A stretch of DNA of 64,000 nt from Sarcomyxa edulis (lineage: Eukaryota > Basidiomycota > Agaricomycetes > Agaricales > Mycenaceae): NCBI GenBank assembly GCA_009761415.1, contig QUOL01000001.1, positions 1,550,001 through 1,614,000 on the forward strand. Direction: 5' to 3'. The position numbers were made by a program, and so were the translations under genes. Below are positions 34,813 through 47,427 of the stretch, piece by piece. Position 1 is the first letter of the stretch; each line of letters starts with the position of its first letter. The notes beneath the pieces were generated by a model, which was not told the DNA's origin, ran no database searches, and was given only the letters and a program-made list of their open reading frames with translations.

Positions 34813-36160
34813 AGTTCTATTGCTGGTGGTATATTCAGAGAAAGACTAGATTATGTGAGTAGAGCGGTGAGTCGTCGACGACTCGATGGTGTTCGTAGGT
34901 TGTAACTATTGTTCTGCGGAAACTTGATCAAAGCGATGTGACGGTAACGTTGTGACGGTAAAATGTTCCGGAATTGACCGACGGCCGGTCGTACGGCGGT
35001 CCACGAGTCCACGGACCACGGGAGGGGTAAATACACCGAGGAGGTCAAACAGGCGCTCAACATGAATGTAAGGAGTAAAGGACGGAACATTCTGAGGGTA
35101 TGGAAGGTGTTTGGTTGTTAACTTGCACATGAAACCGTAGTTAGTGTTGAGACAGCTTGAATAGAACACCTGAATGCAACCTAAATGCGACATCGACCAG
35201 GAGGGGTAGAGCAAGCAGGAATAGGAGATGATCAATCCCGGTCATCATCAGAGAGGGGGCAACCCGAAGCGCGTGAGACAACCAAGTGAAATTGGTGGGG
35301 CACTCACCAGAGCCGCCCAGATTGCCATATGAGCAACACAAGGCGTACCACGTACAAGTACAGTAAGCAAGAATACGATGTCGATTTGAGAGAAAAGACA
35401 CAGAGCAAGATTGTCGGAGATACCAAGGGGTAATAACGGCCTCGAGTCCCTCGACGTGCGCTGGTGGCAAAGTTTAACGGCCAAGATAGAGGCTTCATGT
35501 TCTACAAGAATAGATGATGGGGACTACGAATCGATGCATGTTGGGATTGTATCCTTATCGCAGGCCCGAGGCAAATTGAGTGTTGGAGTCGACGGGGTCG
35601 GATTCTGAGGCTACGCTCTCACTTTCCCCGGTGTCGGTGGCCTTCGATGAAAGTCGTCAGATGTGGACTAGAGCTTGGTATATGTGCGCCGTCCCAAGGC
35701 ACTCGAGGAGATACGATAGCTAGGCCAAGATATTCGGTGTTCGATGTTGACAGTAGAAGGAGCAGAGTGGAGAAAGTAGAATATGACGGACAAGCTTGTT
35801 GAGAACTACGCTCCCACTTGTCCGTATCACTCACCTGTGTATGAGATGTGCATGAAGGAGGAGGAAGAGGCAAGAAAGTGGGGAGATGGTGGTTGCTTGG
35901 AAGGAACGTGAGGCAATTTTGCGGGGGCGAGCCATTTGTGCCTTGACCAATCACAAAGTCTGGGACCCCGAAAACCCTCACCGCCTCTTTCCAGCTCTTT
36001 CCAAAACAGCCGAAGCACGAGGAAGCACGTCACTTTGCTCTCTAACCAAAACTTTGAAAAGGTATTCCGATATCACAGCTTGTATTCGGATTTCCTGCAG
36101 GCTACATATACCCGCTGTGTAATTCTTATATCCCAACCACTACTTAGTACCCTCCGAGAT
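34813..36160. other. Gene-poor stretch with an unconfirmed minus-strand frame
   Basis: No gene is firmly supported. On the minus strand, about 35300-35470 is open and hydrophobic (DNLALCLFSQIDIVFLLTVL) and ends in a fair gtgagt donor. A second hydrophobic piece is at about 35170-35230 (HLLFLLALPLLVDVAFRL). These could be exons of a small membrane protein or a relic. The part near 36161 is the promoter of the rhodanese gene; the part near 34812 is that of the Ctr gene. Confidence 0.4.
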
Positions 36161-36808
36161 ATGCTCCGAACAATCCTTGCTCGCTCTACCTGGACGGTAG
36201 CTCGATCCTCCAGGTTCACTGCTACCCCCAGGCCTATCCAACATCTCGTTCGGTTCAATTCCACTAGTCCATACAAGTCGGAGACACCGGAGGAGAAGGC
36301 ACGTCGGGAACAGAAGAACGACATGCAGAGGGACTGGGATGCTCCCAAATTGACTTACGAGCAAGTCAAGTCGAAGACACTGAGCCCGAGCCCAGTAAGT
36401 CTCGCGTTCGTCTACCATGCGTACCGGTTATACATCGTTTTTGTCCTGTGTAGAACGCGTATCTGATCGATGTGCGTGAACCTGACGAGGTCATCCAAGG
36501 ATCAATCCCGTCCTCTGTGAACTTGCCTCTATCGGTCCTCGCGGGTGACTTGCATCTTACCTCGGACGCTTTCCTGGAGAAATATGGATATCAGAAGCCC
36601 AAGAAGGACCAAGAGATCGTCTTCTATTGCAGGAGTGGCAAACGCAGTGCTTCAGCGAGCGACGTCGCGAAAAGAAATGGATATACCAAGTACGTCGCTA
36701 TAAACCTGCAATGTATATCGCTGCTCACCTTGAACTCTTATCTGCAGCATATACAATTACGAAGGATCTTGGCTGGAATGGGTGGCAAAAGAGGGTGCCA
36801 AACCATGA
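36161..36808 (+). CDS. Single-domain mitochondrial rhodanese
   Basis: The ATG is at 36161 (MLRTILARSTWTVARSSR). The basic, Ser/Thr-rich N-terminus looks like a mitochondrial presequence. After an intron near 36395-36453 the rhodanese domain reads NAYLIDVREPDEVIQGSIPS, SVNLPLSVLAGDLHLTSDAF and EIVFYCRSGKRSASASDVAK. The last exon is IYNYEGSWLEWVAKEGAKP. The active loop CRSGKRS holds the persulfide Cys. Length is about 165 residues. Yeast Rdl1/Rdl2 and human TSTD1 are comparable. It would convert thiosulfate with a thiol acceptor; the true acceptor is unknown. Confidence 0.92.
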
Positions 36809-37438
36809 ACAAGTGTACAACAATTCAAAGTCGATCACCATATCTACCAATATCCGAATTATTCAGAAACTCGCGCGAAATGCTTCGGCTTCGTTCACCC
36901 AAACTGCCCTTTCTACCTGTTGCTCGTGAGACTGCGCCTTCTGGGTGAACTGGATCGTTTCAAGGTCGCCGGTTCTCCCTTATAAGTAAACTCTGGGAGA
37001 ATTCCCCCCTCAGGCGGAGCGCTCGTCAACCTGTGTATATCTCACGAATGTCTTTCTAGTCATTATGGTCCCCAAAGTCCCCAGAAATGGGGGAGTGGGG
37101 AGCCTAGATGTTTTAACCATGGCCTAGGATGGGATTCTGCTGGGACAGCTCTGAGTCTCTTCATGGGCCGAATGGCCTATCGAACCTCGACCAGTCTACG
37201 GTCTCGAATAAGTTTGAATTGCAATGAGTTGTCCTACCATCAACGCTGGTTAGCTTCAAGACTAACGCGTAGAATCGCCGCATTCGGCAAAAAAGGCGGG
37301 GCGATCGCGCAAAGCGCACGTGTCGCGAAGATACGATTTTCGAAATATCCAGTCGCCAATTCGACCCTCTTGCCAGACTCCAGTGATTTGCTCAATTTCA
37401 GTGACTCTATCGAATCGGACCTTCCAATTGGGAGCTTG

Positions 37439-38165
37439 ATGCTGCGGGCACTGCTGATTCGTCGACTAGCCCAGCGTTCTGGCGTCCCTGCAAGACGCCT
37501 CGTCTCTACCAACATCTCCTTCTATGCCTCTCATCCATTACCCTCGCCTCCGGCTCCTCTTGGACAATATGCTCGTCGTATGAGTACCCCACCACCTCAA
37601 GTCAATACGAGGTATGCTATTTTGCCTCTGACGTCGTTTGACATCTTCACTCAAATATGTTTCCAGCGAACTAGACATTGACAGGTACCATGATCTCGCC
37701 GACGCAACAATGGATACGCTTCTTGGATCGCTCGAAGATCTATTGGAAATCTTGGGCAACCGTGAATACGAAGTGGAATACCATGTCCGCATGCGTTCCT
37801 TTCTTCCGTCTTAACACCGTCTTAACATGTGGCTATTATATATTGGTGTGCACATCTAGAGCGGCGTCCTCACACTCGACTTGGGTGAGAGCGGTATATA
37901 TGTGATTAACAAGCAGCCCCCAAACAAGCAGATATGGCTGTCCTCTCCATTCAGGTGTGTTGCAGTTCCTCTCAAAGTGGCGTAATACTGATGTGTTTGT
38001 AGTGGCCCGAAACGCTACGATTACTGTGAATCTAACGATACTTGGATATGCTTACGGGACGGGAAAACACTGGGGAATCTATTGGAAGAAGAGCTAGGAT
38101 CAATTGCGGGAAAGTATATACGGGAACCAGTGACCTTACGGTTAGAGAACGTGTCGAAGCTATGA
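37439..38165 (+). CDS. YFH1: Frataxin
   Basis: Frataxin is the mitochondrial matrix protein that speeds Fe-S cluster assembly on Isu1. The chosen ATG at 37439 begins a presequence ([20 protein letters not shown]). The acidic first helix reads [20 protein letters not shown], then [10 protein letters not shown]. The sheet reads [47 protein letters not shown] and [20 protein letters not shown]. Introns are at about 37612-37661, 37786-37860 and 37955-38001. The frame stays open upstream to an ATG at 37163, which would add 92 residues. I favour the internal ATG because it directly precedes a good targeting sequence. Confidence 0.93.
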
Positions 38166-38595
38166 ATGCGGTTTTCTGGGTCACAGAGACACTCCCGTGA
38201 GCCCACCTCGGATCCTACACTTTGTTTCAGTCTGTTCGTCACCTGAACACCGACTTCTTTGTACCCTGGGGATTTGGAATTCGACATTTGTAGAGACGGA
38301 CCTAGAACATCTTCGAGGTTGATGGGTATCGCATGATCAGAATCGCAGTCAAGAAAGATATATATACAGCTTTGATACGCTCAACGAACTTCTGGCTGGT
38401 GTATCCGATGTCGACGTCGCCACAACGTCGCTGCTCGCCGTGCTCGCCAGTGAGCTCGAGCCTGAGGGTAAAGCCACGTGTGTGTCGGTGACGTAGTGGA
38501 TGCCTTACCAAATATAGGGTGGCTATCTCTCCTCCTCCAACGCTCATCTCCTCATACTTCTCCTCAAAAAACATATAATCTTGTTATATCTTGCA
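38166..38595. other. Intergenic, no supported gene
   Basis: This lies between frataxin and 6-phosphogluconolactonase. A plus-strand frame near 38370-38490 (FDTLNELLAGVSDVDVATTS) looks protein-like but has no start, splice partner or recognised relative. The right end is the promoter of the next gene. Confidence 0.45.
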
Positions 38596-39438
38596 ATGCC
38601 TTCAGGTATCCACCAACCCCCCGCTCCCCCGGTCCTCCACAGCTTCCCAACTCTCACCGACCTCACCGACTCTCTCGATGCCTTCATCGTTAAAGCCCAA
38701 AAGGCCGCACTCGACAAAAAGGGGAGATTCACAGTCGCAGTCTCGGGTGGTTCTCTCCCAAAGACATTGACCCACCTTGTCAACAATCCTGGAGTAAAAT
38801 GGGACAAGTGGTAATTTTCCTTTTCTTTCTTAAAAAAAATCGAATATATCTCTGACGCTATACCTAGGCAAATCTTCTATGCTGACGAACGGGCAGTTCC
38901 CCTCGATCATCCGGATTCTAACCATCTATCGTGCAACACCCAAATCTGGTCCAAAGTCCCTATCCCACCCGCTAACATCCACACAATCGATACTACGTTC
39001 CTCAACGACCTCGAGGAATTATCTGACGCTTACGAGAAAGAGCTCATCAGCGAATTCGCTCAAAAGGATGCTGCGCGTTTCCCTGTCTTCGATCTCATCC
39101 TCTTGGGTGTAGGCCCAGACGGTCATACCTGCTCGTTATTCCCCGGGCATGAATTGCTCGCTGAAGACGACCGTTGGGTAGCCTATCTCGACGACTCCCC
39201 GAAACCACCCTCTAAACGAATCACGTTCACATATCCTGTTATCAACCATGCGGCGAGGGTCGTTTTCGTGGCGCATGGGAAGGAAAAGGAGGACATTATC
39301 AGTGCCGTGTTGGATAACCCGGAAGCCGGCTTGCCCTCGTCGCGAGTGAGACCTGTTTATCCTGGCCAATTGTATTGGTTCGTCGACGATGCCGCCGCGG
39401 CCAAGACCCAGTATACACGAACACCATTCAAGCTCTAA
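38596..39438 (+). CDS. SOL: 6-phosphogluconolactonase
   Basis: This is the second enzyme of the oxidative pentose phosphate pathway; it hydrolyses 6-phosphogluconolactone. The ATG is at 38596 ([18 protein letters not shown]). Motifs include [20 protein letters not shown] (sugar-phosphate binding), [20 protein letters not shown] and [20 protein letters not shown] (catalytic His in GPDGHT). Then come [20 protein letters not shown] and [20 protein letters not shown]. One intron lies at about 38813-38868. Length is about 260 residues, normal for the family. The start is close to a CT-rich leader. Confidence 0.95.
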
Positions 39439-39819
39439 TTCGGAACAGCTTGATAGATTGATGGATGGAAATACGGCGAATCAGAACCATAGACCTGAGT
39501 AGAAACGAGAAGTACCCTTATCTTATATTACCAGTCTGTACAATTACTGCCCCATGCGACGTCTGTCAACGTTATTTTTTATCTCTCTTTTTATATTCCG
39601 ATCCACCACCCTTCCGTACTTACCTTTCAGCTCGTCATTGTAGCTTTGCGCTGAAAATACCCCTTTCGTAGCCAACCCTTACGTCTCCCCTCAATCTCCC
39701 TCTTATGCCACGCATTATTTTTCCACATTCAGAAGAACACCGTGTTTCCCCGTTATCGATCCATGAAGCTCCAAGTACCTTTCCTATTAGATGTCTAATT
39801 GATCCCAGCTACACCGCGT
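39439..39819. other. Convergent 3' region, no gene seen
   Basis: This lies between the ends of the phosphogluconolactonase gene (plus) and the aminotransferase gene (minus). It is AT-rich with T runs near 39570-39590 and probably holds both 3' UTRs and polyadenylation sites. Confidence 0.6.
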
Positions 39820-41635
39820 CTACTCCGTTACAGGTACACTCCAATCACTCGGAATAGCCCCCGTTTGAATCCCAACAAGTTCCTTCCAGATAGGTCTCGA
39901 GACCGGACCCATACCATCCTCTCCAGTCGGAACGAGCACATCCTCGCCTAGGTATCCTACTCGGTCAACAGGGCTGATAACAGCAGCAGTGCCTGGAACA
40001 AGCTAACGTTCAGCAAGACTTGCAGGAAGCAGCAGGCAGGAGGCACGTACCTGATCCAAATAGCTCGACAAGTCTACCAGACTTGGAAGCTTCTTTGACT
40101 TCTTTCATGGTCACGGGCCGTTCTGAGACGACCAATTTATCGGAGAGCTCAGGGAGGCGTTTGACGTTCGAAATATGATTTCTTGCGAGAGCCAGGACGG
40201 AATCTCTCGTGATACCAGGAAGAATCATTCCGTCAAGAGGGGGCGTTACGAGTTCAAAGCCTACACGATAGATATGGTTTAGTATTAGAGTAAAAGCCCT
40301 TGTAGGATGGGAAACAAACCTCCATCTTCAGTCTTGAACACAACGAACATGTTCATGGTTCCTACCTAAACGCCTGGTGAGTATCCATGGTTCCTGAGCG
40401 CTGCTATCGAGACGTACCTCTGTCACATAATGTTCAGGACCGTGTAACCATAAATTTTGAGCATAACCAAGTGTCTCGGCGGCTTTTTGTGGCATCACTG
40501 CAGGAGCGTAATTCACGCCCAATTTATATGCTCCAGTGCCTAGAATTGACTTCTTTAGACCGAAAAGTGCGAGATACAAAGAACCGAAATCCTTACCTCC
40601 TGGGGCAGCCCGGGTGTATTCTGTAGTTCCATATAATGCAATGGGCTTGAAGCCTGCACGGTAATATGGTCCAACAGGACTGCAGATAACAAAGAGAAGG
40701 GCCTCTTTGGGTGCGCCAATACCAATGGTTTTATGTGTGCCCACTTCAGAAACAAAGCATAAGCGGGTTTATGACTGGAACTGCAGAAAACAAAAACTGA
40801 CTGAATGTCGGGCGGATATATAGACTGTGTCCAGCTTCTTCTGGGATCCAATGTTTGTCGATACGGACAAGTTCTTTGATGAGCTCTATCAGAGCATCAC
40901 CGTCAAACGTCTAAACATCCAATTAGTCCCCGAAATATAGATGATTAGACTGAAGAGAAAGCACTCACTGGCAGAGCAATACGCTGCGCACTCCTGTTCA
41001 TTCGTTTCATGTTCATATCTGGTCGGAACAATGTGATTTTTCCGGTGCTATCACGGTACGCTTTCATTCCCTCGAAGAGTGTTTGTGCGTAGTGGAGGAC
41101 AGTCGAACTGGGCTCTAGGGATAATGGGCCATCTGGATTGAGCTAATCAGCCAAGGTACTGACGACGGGGTAGCAGTTGGGTTATCGTACATGGTTTGAT
41201 TTCAGGTGCTCCCCATCCTTCAGTGTTGGTCCATGGAATGAGTAGCATGTGGTCTGTCTGTCATTGGGGTGAATGGACAGCGTAGGACTTCGATCGGGGC
41301 GCACTCACGAATGTGTGTCCGAATACAAGAGTTGAAGCTGACGGTGGCGTCTTTGGGTTCTTATTTCTCGTAACTTCAAGTCGACCGAGCTACATACATT
41401 GCAAGGTGTAGAAGTTCGTTAGTTACCTAGTTATAGGAGATTATATTTTTCATGTACACACCTGAATATCAGGTGGAGATGTCAATTCCCCTGTCGTTGG
41501 ATCCGTTGTGGCATTGCTCATGAATCTGAGGCTTCCGGGAGACTGAGACGCTCCCCATGGTAGGTTCCGTGCCGGGATAGTCTGTGTTTTGAGGATAGTC
41601 CGCGACCGCAATGTACGGAGAAGTGGGAGCGACAT
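39820..41635 (-). CDS. BAT1: Branched-chain amino acid aminotransferase
   Basis: This PLP enzyme makes and breaks Val, Leu and Ile. The ATG is at 41635 ([18 protein letters not shown]), giving a presequence-like N-terminus. Blocks include [60 protein letters not shown] and [20 protein letters not shown]. Further blocks are [20 protein letters not shown] (PLP lysine), [59 protein letters not shown] and [20 protein letters not shown]. Length is about 420 residues in eight or so exons. The targeting sequence suggests a mitochondrial form; no cytosolic partner is in the window. Confidence 0.96.
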
Positions 41636-42068
41636 GGTGGACGTCAGTAGAAAGAGACGATGGTATTCCTGTTATCAGGGAATAATAATAGTATGGCCAG
41701 TGCCAGGAGGCGACTCGAACAAATGAGTCAATCTGAACGCGGAGGGAATATGTTCTGCAGGGATTTTCAAGGCCCGAACACCGATAACGCCTAAGTCCTA
41801 ACGTGGCCAAATAGTCTGATCTCGTGACTACAAGACGCGTTCGAACACGACGCGACCACGACGCGCAGACGAGAGTTTGAAGCTAATGTAAATTGGTGAG
41901 TCGTACTCCAGGCGTACTTGTACTTATATACATGAATGCGTCGTGAATTCCATACTCATGCCAATAAATTACTACATAAATTCCACTCCATCCGCTGTTG
42001 CTGGATAAGTTGTCAGTGTTGGGCGAGTGGATCTGGGGGAACGAAAGCGGTGAACAATCCACACCGAA
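41636..42068. other. Intergenic, no gene seen
   Basis: This is the upstream region of the aminotransferase gene and the 3' flank of the Ser-rich membrane protein gene, both on the minus strand. It contains several CGACGCG-type direct repeats near 41835-41865. No open frame here has support. Confidence 0.55.
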
Positions 42069-43578
42069 TCAAGCCCGACTCTTGGATCGTGATCGTGACC
42101 GTTTGAGTTTCCGTGGTGGAGGTTTAGGTTGTTGCGTGTTCTGTCGTGTAGGCTGTTGCTGCCGTTGTGGATCTCCAGAAGAAACGACTGAAGCCGATCG
42201 TGACCTCCCCCTCGATACATCCCCTTCGTTTATATCCTCTACGATCATATGTGGCGGACCAACTTGCCTCATCGCCATTCCTGTCTCGTTCAGGTTATAG
42301 GCGTTGCTATACATGGCGGGTATAGGAGGAACAGGCGGGGCAGGGGCAGTACGAAGAGAGGGGGAGGAGCGGTGGTTGTGCATAGACCCAGTTGAGTTGT
42401 GACGAGAGTTTTGAATTGGACCAGGAGATGCGGATTGTGAAAGGCGAGTGCGCGATTGAGAGGAGGAGGAAGACAAGTTCGAGTGGGACAGTCGACGGGG
42501 GAAGGGTCCATTGGACATTTGTATCGGTGCGTTTCCAGATAAGGAGCCATTAGAAGCACGAGCTTCACCTTGAGGTAAAAATTAGCGTGAGACTGGAAGG
42601 TCGATCATCGACAGGTGGATTAAACTCACCGGTAATACTTCTCGACCTACTCCCACGACTTGACGAGTTAGAACCGCTTACAGCCGTCGACGCCCACTGG
42701 TCAACAATGCTCTTCCTATATTCTACCTCACTATATACACTGTGTCTTCCTATCTCATTTCCGAGGCCATTGGACGCCAGCGGGGCAAGCGGGGCCGGGA
42801 GCACAATTTGCACTTGGCTGTGAGGGCCATGAGGTAAGCCGTGCATTGTCTTGCGCGAATATGTAGTACTAGCACTAGATGCCATGGATTGAGGACGGGA
42901 AAGTGAGCGCCCGAGACGCTGGGATCTTGGACGAGCGGATGATGCTGATACGGAGCGCTGACGCGAGGCATTTGAGCTGTGGGACATAGTTGAGGGTATT
43001 GTACCAGAATCAGGGGTATATGGGCCGTCACTATCATCCATGGAACCAAGGGATGTCGAACTAGGGCTAATATCGACATTGTGGAAGTGGGGCTGTGGAG
43101 CATCGAGTTGCATAGGTGGACCGGAAAAAGCGGCTGCATCCTCGACAGATAGTTGAGACGGAACGCTACTTGGGATACGGGATGGAATATCAGAGTCGCT
43201 GCGACCTAGAAGTGATGCTTTACTTCCAGCGGAGGGTGTAGACCCAAGGAAACCGGGCGCTGACAGGAGGCTAGCTTCGTACCAAGTCGGTGGCTGAGAA
43301 ACTGCACTGGCGGCCTCGAATCGAGCCAACTGCTGCTCGCGCTCATGTGCCAATGGCTGAACGGGCGGTAAGGGCGTTGGCTTGAGCTTGTTGGCCTTGT
43401 ACCATCGACGCAATAGACGAAAGGCGATTAAGACGAGGACAAGACCACCGACGGAGACGGTTGCTGCGATGATGATGGTAGTTTGTTGAGTGGAAGTGGG
43501 GTCGTCTTCCCGGGCGCTCAGGACGGCTATTCTTTGTAGGGGATTAGGTGCTGTAAGGGGTTCAAGATGTATGTCCAT
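42069..43578 (-). CDS. Ser-rich single-pass membrane protein, unknown function
   Basis: The ATG is at 43578 (MDIHLEPLTAPNPLQRIA). A short N-terminal domain is followed by one membrane helix (TTIIIAATVSVGGLVLVLIA) and a basic stop (FRLLRRWYKANKLKP). The long tail is dominated by Ser, Pro, Arg and Gln, with many RSRS- and SSS-type stretches. It ends in an Arg/Lys/Ser run (KLKRSRSRSKSRA). One intron lies near 42571-42630. There is no cleavable signal, so the tail is probably cytosolic. The layout recalls fungal surface-sensor-like or septum proteins of basidiomycetes, but I do not recognise a family. Length is about 480 residues. Confidence 0.75.
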
Positions 43579-43841
43579 AGTGAGCAAAAGAATGTGGTTT
43601 CAAGGATTGTAGGGTGTAATAGCCAAGAGCAGCAAAAGTCCTAGTCCCAGTCAAGACTTGAATATATATCCGTTAGCAACGTCTCGACGAGAGGATTTGG
43701 GAATGAAAGATACCTTTCTGCAGCTGCCCATGGATGCGTTTCAGAAAAGAAAGAAAAATCAAAGCCGAAATCAGGTTGCCGCCGTCAAGACACCAGTGAT
43801 CTGCCAGGAGGCTCTTGTCTCCGACGGCAGTGGCCCAAGCC

Positions 43842-45620
43842 ATGGCCGGCACCATACCAGCTCGCTCTTTCCACTCAACGACCTCGACGAAGAACAAATC
43901 TCAGCAACAACTTCCTCTTTCTAAACGTCTTTTATTTCCACATCTTGGTACAAATCACATCCCGCCCCTCCTCACAGCACAAACAACTCCCCCAGAGCTC
44001 ACCGCGGAGCTATATGACTTTATCGCACTTGCACTACGTGCCTACATCACTCCCTGGTGGTCCAGGATCACTCGCTATGACAAGGAATTTCTTCCGGAGA
44101 TCAACCGTATCCTTACCGTCGTCATACGCGTCCTCGAGACGCGTCTGTATGCAATGGATATGCCTTCACTCGTCTTTCGTGACATTCCTACGATAATCAC
44201 CCAGCACTATGCTGACTATCGAAATGCTGCATCAAAAGTACCCACGTCTTACGCCTGTGGAGGCGCGTTATCGTTACCTCTCCTGTTCCACCAACTGCAG
44301 CCTCACATGGCTGTATCTCCCGAAGGCAGAATCGACGACGAGTATTTTCGACACATCGTCGATTATATTCTAAAGACATGTCTCCCACCAGAGGATGCCG
44401 AACCAGAGGCGGAGCGTTTCATTGTCCGCGAAGTCATCCTCAAAGTGGTCTTGAACGATATTATACCCAAAATCACCCAGCCGTGGTTTATACAAAAGAC
44501 CATATTAGACCTTCTCGGCCCTTCTTCAGAGAAATCGCCCTTGGCCAAGGTATGTCGCCTCACTTGCACATACCCTCGCTACTGATCTCCATGCAGCCCC
44601 CAGCTTCGTCTTCTCCTTCCCTTGCCCCAGGTCAAAACCCCGGATCGTCGTTTTCATTTCATACCGCGCTCGTGTTTCTACTCTCTGCTATACAGTCTAT
44701 ATCGGGAGCATGTCTTGCTCTTGTTCATGCCTACAAGCAGACTTTGAGTACCATCAAACGCGTCAATCAGACGCAACTGCCTCCTCAAACTCCAAGACCT
44801 CCATCGATGAGTCGACAGTCATCGGATGCGCCACATATAGATGGAGAGCTTGAAGATCTCACTCCGGAGAAATCTGCTCATAAGCCTCTTCCTGATCCTG
44901 TCGCACCGTCGCCCACGCCGTCCCCGTCTCCATCCGTCTCATCACTCACACATCCAATACCTGCTTCATCATCTACCTCATCTAACAAAGCCCAGGACAC
45001 GAACCATCACTCAACCACCTACGACGATATAGAATGCTCTCATGATTATGCTTTCCCGCCCTTGGCAATGGTCTCGGAAATCTTCACGACTCGCGATCGA
45101 TATTCTAGTAATATCATCATGTGTTCCCTGGGGATGCTGGCACTATCCGTGTCTTCCTTTCTTGACCGGTTCGTTTTCTTTCGTAAATGCACGAATAACC
45201 GCTGATTCCGGTCGGTAGTCTCCTCCCACATTTTCTGAGTACAACCCTTTCCCCTCAATTCACTCTGTCGATCGTGCGCTCGGCCAAGCGCGCACTGTTC
45301 CCAAATGGATATCCAGCTCCTGCACCTCCTGATCCAACCCTGGAGGAACAAGCGGAGATTAGAGAAAGACTAGTCGACTGGAGAGGAAAGGGAATGAGTA
45401 AGGTCTCTTCCATTCTGCCCGTCTCGCTTTCCGCTGATCTTGTAACCGTGCAGCCTATCTCACACCTCTTCTACTTGGCGTAAATGCCTCATCGACACTG
45501 GGCGCGGCGCTCGATCCTCTGTGTAGTGTGGAGTGCAACGTTCATCTCATTGTGATGATTGTGGATAGGATTATAGTCGGTTTGTTTCCTGAACTACAAC
45601 TGCGGCCAGTTGTATCCTGA
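43842..45620 (+). CDS. PXA-domain protein (sorting-nexin-associated domain)
   Basis: The ATG is at 43842 (MAGTIPARSFHSTTSTKN). The PXA domain spans about residues 55-230: ELTAELYDFIALALRAYITP, WWSRITRYDKEFLPEINRIL, VIRVLETRLYAMDMPSLVF, RDIPTIITQHYADYRNA, EYFRHIVDYILKTCLPPEDA and FIVREVILKVVLNDIIPKIT. After it come a hydrophobic segment (TALVFLLSAIQSISGACLAL) and a long disordered Ser/Pro/Thr region. A C-terminal helical part follows (ERLVDWRGKGM joined to AYLTPLLLGVNASSTLG). Introns are near 44551-44596, 45168-45216 and 45400-45453. PXA proteins (S. pombe Pxa1, Mdm1/Snx13 type) act in endosomal and ER-contact traffic. There is no PX or RGS domain in the window. Confidence 0.87.
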
Positions 45621-45816
45621 GGATGTACAGTATATGTTTTCTGACTTAATTTATTGACTCTGTTGCTTACTAGCTAAGTATAGCTCGTCTTACTAGCTGA
45701 GTCTTACTTGTAAGGACAGCAACGTGCGATGCACCCGCGTTTCTCCCAAAAATAAAAGTATAAGCACTATAAGGCCTTCTGCTAAACAGGAGCAAAGTCT
45801 CAAAACTACTTTGCCC

Positions 45817-47427
45817 ATGAACGGCGTTCTTCACTCCAATGATCGGCCAACGGAAACTACTGCTCTTCTCAATGGCTCGCGTACATCTCACTCTTTACCA
45901 TGCATAGCACCTATACTCTCTTCTCTCGATAGTCTGACCGCCAATGAAATTAACTCCACCCAATGGAGGCGGTACGACTTGACACAACCGGCTGAGACTG
46001 CACTTGCCCTCGTCATCCTTCTTTCGGCGCGGGCTGCACGATTACGGAAACCAAAGTATTCTCGAGACGTCTGGGATAATTGGTTCCAGGAGAAACGATG
46101 TTTGGACGATGCGCAAGTGTTGGAGGATCGGATAGATGCCGTATGGACAGAGTTTCTTGAGGAATATAGGAGCACTCGGGATATTGAGGAGGTTCTATGG
46201 CTGGCGTTTCCTCTCACTGTAAGAAGTCACGAAACATTACGAGGTACGTTCTTTATGACATCTATCATTGGAGTTGTGTCTAAGAAATTTCTACAGTGAT
46301 AGATTTTATTGCAAAACCTAGGGCGCCACCCACTTTGTTGTCTAACCGAATAGTGTATTTAACGCTCCTTAGAACGTGGAAGTATGGTCGGACAACGACC
46401 TCTCCTTCAGACTCTTGGAGTAGAGAGCGGCTTTTGTGTATACTAGATACCCAATCTACACCTCGGTCAGTGAATGGGAATTATTGTTGTGGAAATATAT
46501 CTGACTTGTCGGCATTGCAGAGTATTACACGGCATAGATCTCATCTTCCAATTCGCCTACCTGTCTCTCCTCATGCATTATCTGATTTACCCACCAGCCT
46601 CACGGCCGGTGATCAACAAATTAACTCTCCAACGGCACGGCGCAAGAGAGATCCTCCTCCTCCTCCTTCCCTTGTCATATTTAGCCCGCCCCTGGTCCGA
46701 ACGTAACGTGCCATTTCTTATTATCACCATCGCATTCCTATCATGTCTACCAACTGTGCCATCTCCCGGCGATACCGCGTTCAACGGCCTCATTCTCGGT
46801 TTCGCGTTCCACATATACCAACTCCATCTCCCAACTACACCAAGCCCTCTTTTCCTGTTGGAGTTTGGACGCAGCCTACCCCTCTCCACCCTCCTATGCA
46901 AGGCCATATCACGTATATTCTACCCAGCATTGATATTCTTCCTTCCAGTGTTTCTCCTTTCATTATTTATGCTATCCTTCTCCCTAGCCGACACTTTCCT
47001 TATAGCTCAATCATATATCACAAGCCCCGCGCCTATACAGACTCGTGCGGCTTCCCTGTTCTTTTTGTTTCTAGTAATAGCTCTCCTCGCACCTTCGCTA
47101 TTTATCCTCGCCATCAAGTTCCCCACCGACATGCCAGCGTCCACGAGTCATCCAGACTATTGGGATCGCTATTCCAAGGCAATAGGACTCGAAGCGCACA
47201 GAGCATTCGTTCAAGCAGTCGTATCTTACTCGCATCCGTATACTTTCTCCCCTCCGTTCAATCTTCTACACCTGATTGCTATTCGTTTCCCGCTGTTCGT
47301 GTTGCGGATATGTGGGAGACCACCTTCTCCTCGGCTTGCGAAACTCGAACGAATACTCTGGAGGATAACGGTTGGACCTATCGCCATCGTTGTTGCAGGC
47401 TTATGGGTGTGGGGCTTATGGCAGTGA
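45817..47427 (+). CDS. Polytopic membrane protein, unknown function
   Basis: The ATG is at 45817 (MNGVLHSNDRPTETTALL). A soluble N-terminus of about 150 residues (RKPKYSRDVWDNWFQEKR) is followed, after two introns (about 46241-46297 and 46463-46519), by seven or more hydrophobic helices. Examples are LIFQFAYLSLLMHYLIYPP, EILLLLLPLSYLARPW, NVPFLIITIAFLSCLPTV, ALIFFLPVFLLSLFMLSFS, ASLFFLFLVIALLAPSLFIL and ITVGPIAIVVAGLWVWGLW. About 490 residues in total. No transporter or enzyme motif is visible. It looks like a basidiomycete-conserved ER or vacuolar protein. The helix count and topology are estimates. Confidence 0.8.

Noticed and set aside
44378..45205. Plus-strand open frame of 275 codons
   Set aside because: It is an alternative frame that overlaps the PXA-domain gene. 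Parts of it coincide with the true frame only after the PXA introns, and its first part has no family match.
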